A stretch of 64,000 nucleotides of DNA from an uncultured Eubacteriales bacterium (lineage in GTDB: Bacteria > Bacillota > Clostridia > Oscillospirales > Oscillospiraceae). Shown piece by piece: positions 1 to 7,843 of this stretch. A program made the translations under genes and the position numbers. The stretch's first letter is position 1, and the number at the start of each line of letters is the position of its first letter. The stretch spans positions 24,849 to 88,848 of the forward strand of contig UQZA01000009.1 of assembly GCA_900545515.1 (NCBI GenBank), read 5' to 3'. A model generated the notes under the pieces. That model was not told where the DNA came from and searched no databases. It saw nothing but the letters and a program-made list of their open reading frames with translations.

Positions 1-981
1 TTGGTGACCAACTGTTTTTCCACCCTGGCAAGCTTTGAAAACCAGACCAAGAAGTCGGTGAACAGTAAGTTCATTCAGGAGGCCATGACTGCGTTCTTCC
101 GAGAGAACCTCCAGGTCTGGTTCCTGGAAAACAAGGCCGAGGCGGACCGGACGGTGGACCAGATCCTGGTGAATAAGCGCAGCCGGGAGACGGCGGAAAA
201 GGCCAAAATCTCCATAAAAAAGAAGCTCTCTGGCTCTATGGACATTAGCAACCGGGTTCAGAAATTTGTGGATTGCCGAAGCCGGGATGTGTCCCGGCGG
301 GAGCTTTACATTGTGGAGGGCGATTCCGCCCTGGGCTCCGTAAAGCTGTCACGGGATGCGGAGTTTCAGGGGATTATGCCGGTCCGGGGCAAGATTCTCA
401 ACTGTCTGAAGGCGGATTACGACCGGATTTTCAAAAGCGAAATCATCACAGACCTTCTGAAGGTATTAGGCTGTGGCGTGGAGGTCACCGGCAAGCGGGG
501 GAAGGACTTGACTGCCTTCGATCTGGGGAATCTCCGGTGGAACAAGGTGGTCATTTGCACCGATGCCGATGAGGACGGATTCCAAATCCGCACCTTGATT
601 CTCACCATGCTCTACCGGCTGACGCCTACGCTCATCCGGGAGGGGTATGTCTACATTGCAGAGACGCCCCTCTTTGAGATTATTTACAAGGATAAGACCT
701 GGTTTGCCTATAACGAGGCGGAAAAGATCCAGATTCTCAAGGGGATGGAGGGAAAAAAGCCCATCCTGAACCGCTCCAAGGGCCTGGGTGAGAACGACCC
801 GGAGATGATGTGGATGACCACTATGAACCCCGCCACCCGGCGGCTCATCAAGGTCATGCCGGAGGATGCAGAGCGCACGGCCTGGTACTTTGACATGCTT
901 TTGGGCAATGGCCTCAGCGCCAGAAAGGACTTTATTGCAGAAAATGGCCAGCGCTACCTGGAGCTGGCGGACCTTTCCTAG
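1..981 (+). CDS. parE: type IIA topoisomerase subunit B (ParE/GyrB-like), 5' truncated by window edge
   Basis: This is the C-terminal half of the ATPase/TOPRIM subunit of a type II DNA topoisomerase, which works with the A subunit encoded 13 bp downstream. In the visible part the TOPRIM motif EGDSA lies near residues 107-111, the metal-binding DADEDG near 187-192, and a KGLGE motif follows, so the catalytic residues are kept. The surroundings differ from textbook GyrB/ParE: EGDSALGSVKLSRD where GGSAKQGRD is usual, and DADEDGFQI where DADVDGAHI is usual. The GHKL ATPase domain must lie upstream, because a full subunit has about 640 residues. Whether it should be named parE or gyrB cannot be settled from this segment; a second, divergent topoisomerase pair is common in Clostridia. 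Confidence 0.85.
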   Translation: MVTNCFSTLASFENQTKKSVNSKFIQEAMTAFFRENLQVWFLENKAEADRTVDQILVNKRSRETAEKAKISIKKKLSGSMDISNRVQKFVDCRSRDVSRRELYIVEGDSALGSVKLSRDAEFQGIMPVRGKILNCLKADYDRIFKSEIITDLLKVLGCGVEVTGKRGKDLTAFDLGNLRWNKVVICTDADEDGFQIRTLILTMLYRLTPTLIREGYVYIAETPLFEIIYKDKTWFAYNEAEKIQILKGMEGKKPILNRSKGLGENDPEMMWMTTMNPATRRLIKVMPEDAERTAWYFDMLLGNGLSARKDFIAENGQRYLELADLS

Positions 982-994
982 GAAGGGGTAGAAA

Positions 995-3241
995 ATGCCA
1001 AGAAAACGAAAAGACGAGCAGCCTGTGAAGCGGGATGTGGCCGGGGTGGTGGGCCTCCGGGGCTCCGTGGAGGAGCAGCCCATTACGGAGACCCTGGAGA
1101 TCAATTACATGCCCTATGCCATGAGCGTCATTGTTTCCCGGGCCATCCCGGAAATTGACGGCTTTAAGCCCTCCCACCGGAAGCTGCTGTATACCATGTA
1201 CAAAATGGGCCTTCTGAACGGGGGCCGCACCAAATCCGCCAACATTGTGGGCCAGACCATGCGGCTGAACCCCCACGGCGACGCGGCGATTTACGACACT
1301 ATGGTCCGCCTGTCCCGGGGCTACGGGGCGCTGCTGCACCCTTTTGTAGACTCCAAGGGCAATTTCGGCAAGGTCTACTCCCGGGATATGGCCTATGCTG
1401 CCTCCCGGTACACCGAAGCCAAGCTGGACCCCATTTGCCAGGAGCTATTCCGGGACATGGATTTTGACACGGTGGATATGGTGGACAATTACGACGGCAC
1501 CATGAAGGAGCCGACTCTTATGCCCACCACCTTTCCCAATGTGCTGGTCTCGGCCAACACCGGCATTGCCGTGGGTATGGCAAGTAACATCTGCGGCTTT
1601 AACCTGAGGGAGGTTTGTGACACCGCCATTGCCCGGATGAAAAACCCGGACCACGACCTGATGGAGACCATGCCAGCGCCGGACTTTCCCACAGGCGGAG
1701 AGCTCCTCTATGATCCCATGGAAATGCGCGCCATTTATAAAACCGGCCGGGGTAGCTTCAAGGTCCGGGCAAAGTGGCGGTACCTGAAGGAGGGAAATCT
1801 CATTGAAATATACGAGATTCCCTATACTACCACTGCGGAGGCCATTCTGGACAAGGTTTCAGAACTGATCCGAGCCGGGAAAGTCCGGGAAATTGCAGAT
1901 ATGCGGGATGAGACGGACCTGTCTGGCCTGAAGCTGACCATCGACCTGAAGCGGGGGGCGGACCCGGAGAAGCTGATGCAGAAGCTGTTCCGACAAACCA
2001 CACTGATGGATTCCTACCCCTGCAATTTTAATATTCTCATCGCCGGTATGCCCCGGGTGATGGGAGTGGGAGAGATCCTGGAGGAGTGGACTGCCTGGCG
2101 CTGCCAGTGCGTGAAGCGCCGGGTCTTCTTCCAACTGGGGAAAAAACGGGAGAAGCTCCACCTGCTGAAGGGCCTGGAGCGAATTCTCCTGGACATTGAC
2201 AAGGCCATTGCCATCATCCGGGGAACGGAGCTGGAGGCAGAGGTGATCCCCAACCTGATGATTGGCTTCGGCATCGATCAGGTCCAGGCGGAGTTTGTGG
2301 CGGAGATTAAGCTGCGAAACATCAACAAGGAGTATATCCTGAAGCGGACGGCAGAAACCGGTGACCTGGAGCGGGAGATCCAGGAGCTGGAGGCGACCCT
2401 GAACAGCGACCGCCGGATTCGGAGCCTCATCATCAAGGAACTGGAGCAGGTCTCTAAAAAGTTCGGTCAGCCCCGGAAAACAGAGCTCTTGTATCACTGG
2501 GATGCCGCTTCGGGAGAGGAGCCGGAGGAGGAGCTGCCGGACTACCCCGTCACTGCCTTTGTTTCCCGGGAAGGGTATTTCAAGAAAATCACCCCCCAGT
2601 CCCTTCGGGCCTCGGGGGAGCAGAAATTCAAGGAAGGCGACGGCCTGGCCTTTGCCTGGGAGACCACCAACCGGGCGGAACTCCTGGTGTTTACAGACCA
2701 GTTCCAGTGCTATAAAGCCAGGCTTTCGGACTTTGACGATGGCAAGGCGTCCCAGCTGGGAGATTATCTGCCCACCAAGCTCTCCATGGACCCGGGAGAA
2801 AATGTGGTGCAGACCGTATTTCCCGGGGACTATTCCGGTTTTGTGCTGTTCTTCTTTGAAAGCGGCAAGGTAGCTAAGGTGCCCTTGTCTTCTTACGATA
2901 CGAAATCCAATCGCCGCAAGCTGACGGGAGCATATTCAGATAAGAGCCCCCTGCGGACTGTTCTGGCCATGGAGGCGGACGGACCGGTGGTGGCTTACTC
3001 CACCGATGGCCGGGCGATGATTTTCTCTTCCGCGCAGTTGACGCCTAAGACGACCCGGGCCACCCAGGGAGTGGCGGTGTTGACGTTACGAAAGAAATCC
3101 ACTTTGGACCGGGCGGTACGCCTGGCAGAAAGTGGCATTACCAATCAGGCCCGCTACAAGTGCAGGGCCCTCCCGGCGGCAGGAGCCATCCTGCGGACGG
3201 AGGACCTGGAGGAAAAGCAAATAACATGGAACATGGAATGA
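995..3241 (+). CDS. parC: type IIA topoisomerase subunit A (ParC/GyrA-like)
   Basis: This is the DNA breakage-reunion subunit partnering the upstream gene; an SD (AGGAAGGGG) lies in the 13 bp gap. The active-site tyrosine is Tyr139 in the AASRYTEAK motif. The quinolone-resistance-determining region reads NPHGDAAIYD, placing Ala97 where E. coli GyrA has Ser83 and Asp101 at the Asp87 site. The protein has 748 residues: winged-helix and tower in the first 480 or so, then a short degenerate beta-pinwheel. I see no GyrA box (QRRGGRG), which argues for a decatenase/topo IV role over supercoiling. The gate helix reads DGFKPSHRKLLY in place of DGLKPVHRRILY, matching the divergence of the B subunit. 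Confidence 0.85.
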   Translation: MPRKRKDEQPVKRDVAGVVGLRGSVEEQPITETLEINYMPYAMSVIVSRAIPEIDGFKPSHRKLLYTMYKMGLLNGGRTKSANIVGQTMRLNPHGDAAIYDTMVRLSRGYGALLHPFVDSKGNFGKVYSRDMAYAASRYTEAKLDPICQELFRDMDFDTVDMVDNYDGTMKEPTLMPTTFPNVLVSANTGIAVGMASNICGFNLREVCDTAIARMKNPDHDLMETMPAPDFPTGGELLYDPMEMRAIYKTGRGSFKVRAKWRYLKEGNLIEIYEIPYTTTAEAILDKVSELIRAGKVREIADMRDETDLSGLKLTIDLKRGADPEKLMQKLFRQTTLMDSYPCNFNILIAGMPRVMGVGEILEEWTAWRCQCVKRRVFFQLGKKREKLHLLKGLERILLDIDKAIAIIRGTELEAEVIPNLMIGFGIDQVQAEFVAEIKLRNINKEYILKRTAETGDLEREIQELEATLNSDRRIRSLIIKELEQVSKKFGQPRKTELLYHWDAASGEEPEEELPDYPVTAFVSREGYFKKITPQSLRASGEQKFKEGDGLAFAWETTNRAELLVFTDQFQCYKARLSDFDDGKASQLGDYLPTKLSMDPGENVVQTVFPGDYSGFVLFFFESGKVAKVPLSSYDTKSNRRKLTGAYSDKSPLRTVLAMEADGPVVAYSTDGRAMIFSSAQLTPKTTRATQGVAVLTLRKKSTLDRAVRLAESGITNQARYKCRALPAAGAILRTEDLEEKQITWNME

Positions 3242-3286
3242 CGGATCTTACGCGAAAGGCGTCAGAGAGAAAGGGGAGCGAATACA

Positions 3287-4150
3287 TTGAAAAAATTTTG
3301 GTCCCAGTGGAAGTGGCTGCCCATGGTAGTGGCTGGCTGCGCCATTTTTTCCCTGGGTTTTAATCTCTTCCTGGAGCCCCACGACACCAACTGCGGCGGC
3401 CTGTCCGGCCTTGCCCAGGTGTGTGTGGAGTGGTTTGGCGTCGGCACCGTGGGCCTTTGGACGGCTGTGATGAATATCCCCCTGTTTATTTTAGGCGGCA
3501 AGGCCATTGGAAAGCGGTTTTTCTTTGGCTCCTTCGTGGGGATGATTTCCATGGCCGGTTTCCTGGACCTGTTTACTGCGATTCCCGCGCCCCAGACGGA
3601 GCCGATTTTTGGAACCCTGTATGGCGGCGTGATTACCGGCTTTGGCATGGGCCTGGTGTTTCTGTCCGGGGTCTCCTCCGGAGGGACGGATATCATCGTC
3701 CGGCTGGTGAAGCTGCGGAAGCGGGATATGCCAATTGGGCGGATTTCCCTGTGTCTGGATGTGACGGTGGCTCTGCTCACAGGCATCGTGTTTCATGACT
3801 TTACCAAAACCCTGTACGGCGGCGTGACGTTGTATGTGAGCGCTATGGTGATCGATGCGGTGATCTACCGGTTCGACTATTCGAAGGTAGCCATGGTCAT
3901 TTCCCCTAAATATGAGGAGATTGCAGATGCCATCAGCAAGCAGCTTGTGCGGGGCGTGACCCTCCTGGACGGAGCGGGCTATTACAGCCAGCAGAAAATC
4001 AAGGTGATTCTTTCGGCCATCAAGCGCCAGCAGGTGACGGAGCTGAAGGAGCTGGTGACGAACATTGACCCCGATGCCTTCATCATCCTCCAGGAGGCCC
4101 ACCAGGTTCTGGGAGACGGTTTCAGCCGTTATTCCAAGGACGCACTTTAG
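3287..4150 (+). CDS. YitT family membrane protein (DUF161 + DUF2179)
   Basis: This is a polytopic membrane protein of the YitT family, whose function is unknown. The first 190 residues hold about five hydrophobic segments with the family's GGxxGLAQ-type and SGVSSGGTDI motifs; the last 90 or so residues are the soluble DUF2179 domain. Translation probably starts at TTG 3287, since the SD-like AGAAAGGGGAG lies just before it and the reading frame opens with a typical cytosolic MKKFW. It follows the topoisomerase gene by 45 bp and precedes a lipoprotein gene by 36 bp, so cotranscription is possible. The family assignment is firm from the domain order; the transported molecule, if any, is not known. 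Confidence 0.85.
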   Translation: MKKFWSQWKWLPMVVAGCAIFSLGFNLFLEPHDTNCGGLSGLAQVCVEWFGVGTVGLWTAVMNIPLFILGGKAIGKRFFFGSFVGMISMAGFLDLFTAIPAPQTEPIFGTLYGGVITGFGMGLVFLSGVSSGGTDIIVRLVKLRKRDMPIGRISLCLDVTVALLTGIVFHDFTKTLYGGVTLYVSAMVIDAVIYRFDYSKVAMVISPKYEEIADAISKQLVRGVTLLDGAGYYSQQKIKVILSAIKRQQVTELKELVTNIDPDAFIILQEAHQVLGDGFSRYSKDAL

Positions 4151-4186
4151 GACGGAAATCCACCGGGGAATGTGAGGTGTGGACAG

Positions 4187-5383
4187 ATGAGAAGAGGGCT
4201 TGTACTTCTTGCTTTGGCGATTGTGTGCCTGCTGGCGGGCTGTACGGCCTGGATGGGAGGCAGCTATGCCTCCGTGACGCCCCATGCGGAGGGCTATGCC
4301 CAGACAGAGCCGGTGGATACGGCGGTTGCTTCCAGCCAAAGCGAACTGATCTCTGTGCTGGCCCGCCTGGTGCAGAATCACACAGACCAGGCCTCCGTGG
4401 ATGTGAGCCAGTATGAGGGGGACCTGGAGAAGGAATTGGACTTGGCGGTTCTCAAGGTGATGGAGACAGACCCGGTGGTGGCGTATGCGGCAGAGGACAT
4501 CCGGCTGCAACAAACCGAGGTGGGGGTGCGTCAGATGGTGTCTGTGGAGATCACCTACTCCAGGACCCAGGAGGAGCTTCAGGCCATTCAGACGGCTTGG
4601 GGAGAGAACGGCATTAAAAGTAGGGTGACTGCCGCCCTGGAGCGGGTAGAGCCGGCCATTACCCTCCAGGTGACCAACTACCAGCCGGTTAATCTGGACT
4701 TGTTTGTCCGGACATACTATGAAGATCACCTGGAGACCATTATGGAGTGCCCCCAGGTGGTGGTGCAGGTCTATCCGGAGCAGGGAAGCGAGCGGGTGGT
4801 GGAAATTCAATTCCTGTATAGCGCCAGCCAGGAGACCCTCCTGCAGATGCGCCAGGAGGTGCAGGTGCTTCTGAATTCGGCTGCCGGTTATGTGGAGGGG
4901 CAGACTTCCGAGGAAATCAAGGCAAGCCGGCTGTATGCGTTTCTCCGCCCCCTCTTCGTTCAGAGCAGACCCTCCGAGACGCCAGTGTATAGCCTTTTGT
5001 GTGTGGGCACTGGGGACAGCCGGTCGGTGGCTATGGTCTATGGACTGCTGTGCCGCCGGGTTGGGCTGGACTGCCAGGTGGTTTCTGGTACCAGCAATGG
5101 CCGGGAGTGGTACTGGAATATTATCTGCCTGGATGGCGTGTACTATCACGTGGATGTGCTGACGGATTTGGAGGCCGGGACGCTGATCACCCGATACGAT
5201 GAGGACATGGTTGGCTATGTCTGGAATACCAAGAGCTGCCCACCCTGCCCCAGACCACTACCGCCAGCGACGGAGGAGACCGCACCGCCAGAGCCGGAGG
5301 AAACCCAGGACAACCAACCGGTGGAGGAGTCTACCGCCCCGGAGGAGGAATCGACGGAGCCGGAGGAGACGATGATAGAGTGA
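4187..5383 (+). CDS. lipoprotein with degenerate transglutaminase-like domain
   Basis: The protein begins with a lipoprotein signal peptide and the lipobox LLAGC (Cys19), so it should be anchored on the outer face of the membrane. ATG 4187 is preferred over GTG 4172 because GAGGTG sits 7 nt upstream of it and the signal peptide then starts at MRRG. Near residues 270-330 the segment GTGDSRSVAMVYGLL...WYWN...YYHVDV follows the transglutaminase-core pattern, but the catalytic Cys position is Ser and the catalytic His position is Trp; only the Asp is kept. It is therefore probably a non-catalytic binding protein. The last 45 residues are a Pro/Glu/Thr-rich tail. A nearby wall-modifying partner is not evident. 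Confidence 0.75.
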   Translation: MRRGLVLLALAIVCLLAGCTAWMGGSYASVTPHAEGYAQTEPVDTAVASSQSELISVLARLVQNHTDQASVDVSQYEGDLEKELDLAVLKVMETDPVVAYAAEDIRLQQTEVGVRQMVSVEITYSRTQEELQAIQTAWGENGIKSRVTAALERVEPAITLQVTNYQPVNLDLFVRTYYEDHLETIMECPQVVVQVYPEQGSERVVEIQFLYSASQETLLQMRQEVQVLLNSAAGYVEGQTSEEIKASRLYAFLRPLFVQSRPSETPVYSLLCVGTGDSRSVAMVYGLLCRRVGLDCQVVSGTSNGREWYWNIICLDGVYYHVDVLTDLEAGTLITRYDEDMVGYVWNTKSCPPCPRPLPPATEETAPPEPEETQDNQPVEESTAPEEESTEPEETMIE

Positions 5384-5423
5384 GGCCATAGTTCGGCCGT
5401 GATGATGGGCTGCTTTTTGATCT

Positions 5424-5765
5424 TTGGAAGTTTCTTCTTTCAGACTGCGCTGCTTAAAGTACAATTGCCATTCATATGCCTGGTATTCTACGTCGGCATC
5501 TAACTGCTACTGGCTGTCTGATCTTACTCTCTATATGACTGATGGCAGCTATTGGGAAATGTCTTCTTTGAGTATTGGCAATAAAATATATTGGCGAGAA
5601 GAGATTTATGGCACGTTTTATCCGGAGTATTCTGGGATCCTAGCAGAAGATTTAAAAAATAGCCCATATGTTTCTTGTAATGCCAAGTGGGGGCAACTTG
5701 GAGTGTACAATCACCCTTTAAATGATTGCCCTTACTCTGGGACAAGATCTTATTGGACTAGATGA
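5424..5765 (+). pseudogene. remnant of a secreted Cys-His domain protein (NCHSYAW type)
   Basis: The 113 codons from TTG 5424 encode NCHSYAWYS, DGSYWEMSS, GNKIYW, AKWGQLGVYNH and DCPY in the order seen in small secreted gut-Firmicutes proteins of unknown function that carry an NCHxYAW core. There is an in-frame TGA just before the first codon (5418-5420), no clear SD and no signal peptide, so the N-terminus is missing. Base composition is clearly lower in GC than the flanking genes, suggesting acquired DNA in decay. Recognition of the family is from memory of its motifs. It could still be expressed from an internal start. Confidence 0.5.
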
Positions 5766-5783
5766 GACGTGTACATAAAATGG

Positions 5784-5819
5784 CGGCAAGAGCAGGCAAC
5801 GCTCTTGCCGTTGCCTTTT
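5784..5819 (+). terminator. intrinsic terminator with a second, overlapping stem
   Basis: A perfect 10-bp stem CGGCAAGAGC (5784-5793) / GCTCTTGCCG (5801-5810) is followed by TTGCCTTTTA. The loop AGGCAAC (5794-5800) is itself complementary to GTTGCCT (5810-5816), which directly abuts a T4 run, so two mutually exclusive hairpins can form. Confidence 0.7.
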
Positions 5820-5939
5820 AGCTGAAATGCAGCATGGATTTATAGACTGACCCACCCGAGGAGCGCTGACACTGGCCTCTTGCGCACTGGCTACTTGTCA
5901 CTGCAGAAGAACTTTCCCTGAAAATTTGCCAGTTTCCCC

Positions 5940-5969
5940 TTTACAAAGGGGGTTTTCCCAGATTATAAT
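5940..5969 (+). promoter_or_regulatory. sigma-A-type promoter for prfB
   Basis: TTTACA (5940-5945), an 18-bp spacer and a perfect TATAAT (5964-5969). The expected transcription start is about 5975-5977, only 2-4 nt before an ATG at 5979. Confidence 0.7.
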
Positions 5970-5978
5970 AGGCGGGAT

Positions 5979-6008
5979 ATGAAAAAAGAATGTGAGCGGT
6001 GGCTATGA
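5979..6008 (+). CDS. possible near-leaderless micro-ORF (MKKECERWL) overlapping the prfB start
   Basis: ATG 5979 opens a nine-residue ORF, MKKECERWL, whose UGA stop (6006-6008) overlaps the prfB ATG (6005-6007) as ATGA. Because the promoter predicts a start 2-4 nt upstream, the mRNA would be almost leaderless. UGA is decoded by RF2, the prfB product, so a regulatory link is conceivable. No conservation data are available and the ORF may be fortuitous. Confidence 0.3.
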   Translation: MKKECERWL

Positions 6009-7129
6009 TTGAATTTGAAGAATACAAACTGAAACTCAATGATTTGAAGCCGAAGCTAGAGGCGCTGGCGGCTTCTCTCAATTTGGACCGGGTCCGGAAT
6101 GAGCTGGAGCGGTTTCATGCCATGCAGGAGGCCCCCGGCTTCTGGGACGATCCGGACCGGTCTCAGAAAATCGTGGTCCAGACAAAGCTGCTGGAAGCCA
6201 AGCTGGAGAAATACCACGCCATGACGGCGCAGATGGAGGACCTTCTCACCATCTGCGAGATGGCTCTGGAGGAAAACGACGACTCCATGCTGCCGGAGCT
6301 TCAGGAGGGTTTTGAGGAGCTCTCCCAGCGCATGGAGGAGGCGCGGCTGGAGACCCTGCTCACCGGGGAGTACGACGGCAACAATGCGCTCATGTCCTTC
6401 CACGCCGGAGCCGGTGGCACGGAGGCCCAGGACTGGTGCCAGATGCTCTACCGGATGTACACCCGCTGGGCAGAACGCCACGGCTTCACGTATAAAATTC
6501 TGGATTATCTGGAGGGCGATGAGGCGGGACTAAAATCTGCGGACATCATGATTGAGGGCCCCAACGCCTACGGCTTTTTGAAGGGTGAGAACGGCGTGCA
6601 CCGCCTGGTGCGGGTGTCTCCCTTTGACGCCAATGCCCGGCGGCAGACCTCTTTTGCTGCGGTGGAGGTGATCCCGGAAATTACGGATACCTCCAACGAT
6701 GTGGAAATTCGCCCCGAGGACATTGAAATGCAGGTTTACCGCTCCTCCGGCGCCGGTGGCCAGCACATCAACAAAACCTCCTCCGCCGTCCGCCTGATTC
6801 ACAAGCCCACAGGGATTGTGGTCTCCTGCCAGACGGAGCGGAGCCAGTTCCAGAACCGGGAGACTTGTATGCGGATGCTCCGGTCCAAGCTGGTGGAGAT
6901 CAAGGAACGGGAGCATTTGGAGAAGATTTCCGATATCAAGGGCGTCCAGCAGAAAATTGAGTGGGGCAGCCAGATTCGGAATTATGTGTTCATGCCCTAT
7001 ACTTTGGTAAAGGACACCCGCACAGGGTGTGAGACTTCCAACGTAAACGCCGTAATGGACGGTGCGCTGGACCCGTTTATCAATGCTTACCTCACCTGTA
7101 TGGTAACCGGGAACTGGGTGACCAAATAA
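6005..7129 (+). CDS. prfB: peptide chain release factor 2
   Basis: Release factor 2 recognises UAA and UGA stop codons and triggers peptide release. The SPF recognition tripeptide appears in RVSPFDANARR and the catalytic GGQ in SSGAGGQHINKTSSAVR; total length of 374 residues is normal. ATG 6005 is chosen over GTG 5999 on alignment grounds. In many bacteria prfB has an in-frame UGA near codon 25 that is bypassed by +1 frameshifting; here the corresponding stretch LAASLNLDRV is read straight through (CTC AAT TTG GAC) with no UGA. The gene has its own promoter just upstream and is followed 27 bp later by cmk, so the two may be cotranscribed. Confidence 0.95.
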   Translation: MIEFEEYKLKLNDLKPKLEALAASLNLDRVRNELERFHAMQEAPGFWDDPDRSQKIVVQTKLLEAKLEKYHAMTAQMEDLLTICEMALEENDDSMLPELQEGFEELSQRMEEARLETLLTGEYDGNNALMSFHAGAGGTEAQDWCQMLYRMYTRWAERHGFTYKILDYLEGDEAGLKSADIMIEGPNAYGFLKGENGVHRLVRVSPFDANARRQTSFAAVEVIPEITDTSNDVEIRPEDIEMQVYRSSGAGGQHINKTSSAVRLIHKPTGIVVSCQTERSQFQNRETCMRMLRSKLVEIKEREHLEKISDIKGVQQKIEWGSQIRNYVFMPYTLVKDTRTGCETSNVNAVMDGALDPFINAYLTCMVTGNWVTK

Positions 7130-7156
7130 AGAATGGAGCTTGCAGAGGGAGAGACC

Positions 7157-7843
7157 ATGACGAAAAAAAAGGTATACAGCGTGGCCATCGATGGCCCTGC
7201 GGGGGCGGGGAAGAGTACCCTGGCCAGGCAGGCAGCCCGGGATTTGGGCTTCCAATATGTGGACACCGGGGCAATTTACCGGACAGTGGGATACCACATG
7301 ACCCTCATGGGCATTGGACCCAAGGACCGGGACGGCATTGAGCGGCTGCTGGATGATGTGAATCTGGAGCTTCGCTATGACGGCGGGGGGCTTCAGCATA
7401 TGATCCTCAATGGCGCTGACGTGACTGAGGAAATTCGCACGCCGGAGATGTCCCGGGTGGCTTCTCTGATTTCCGCCCAGCCAGCGGTCCGGGCATTTCT
7501 CCTGGATTTGCAGCGGGACATGGCAAAACGGTACAGCGTGATGATGGATGGCCGGGATATCGGCACTGTGGTGCTGCCGGGGGCGGATGTGAAGGTGTAT
7601 CTTACGGCCTCCCCAGAGGTCCGAGCCCGCCGCCGGCTGGGGGACTTGGAAGCCCAGGGCCTCACAGTCAGCTATGAACAGGTTCTGGAGGAAATCCGGC
7701 AACGGGACCACCAGGATATGACCAGGTCCATCGCCCCACTCAAGCAGGCGAAGGATGCGGTGGTGCTGGATACGTCCAGTCTCAACCAGGAGGAATCTCT
7801 GGCGGCGCTGAAGGCCATTGTGGAGGAGCGGATTGCCCGATGA
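7157..7843 (+). CDS. cmk: cytidylate kinase
   Basis: Cytidylate kinase phosphorylates CMP/dCMP with ATP in pyrimidine salvage. The P-loop GPAGAGKST is at residues 13-21, DTGAIYR follows near 35, and the DGRDIGTVVLP motif typical of the family is near 135. ATG 7157 is preferred to ATG 7133 because AGAGGGAGAGA precedes it and the family N-terminus (KVYSVAIDGPAG) then begins normally. The stop overlaps the next start (ATGA at 7840-7843), so cmk and the ispH fusion are translationally coupled, an order seen in Clostridia, although the plsC that often lies between them is absent. Confidence 0.95.
   Translation: MTKKKVYSVAIDGPAGAGKSTLARQAARDLGFQYVDTGAIYRTVGYHMTLMGIGPKDRDGIERLLDDVNLELRYDGGGLQHMILNGADVTEEIRTPEMSRVASLISAQPAVRAFLLDLQRDMAKRYSVMMDGRDIGTVVLPGADVKVYLTASPEVRARRRLGDLEAQGLTVSYEQVLEEIRQRDHQDMTRSIAPLKQAKDAVVLDTSSLNQEESLAALKAIVEERIAR

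Noticed and set aside
466..1104. Long antisense reading frames opposite the topoisomerase, lysS, nrdD, addA and asnB genes
   Set aside because: They mirror the codon bias of the real genes in GC-rich DNA, have no domains and no proper ribosome-binding sites.
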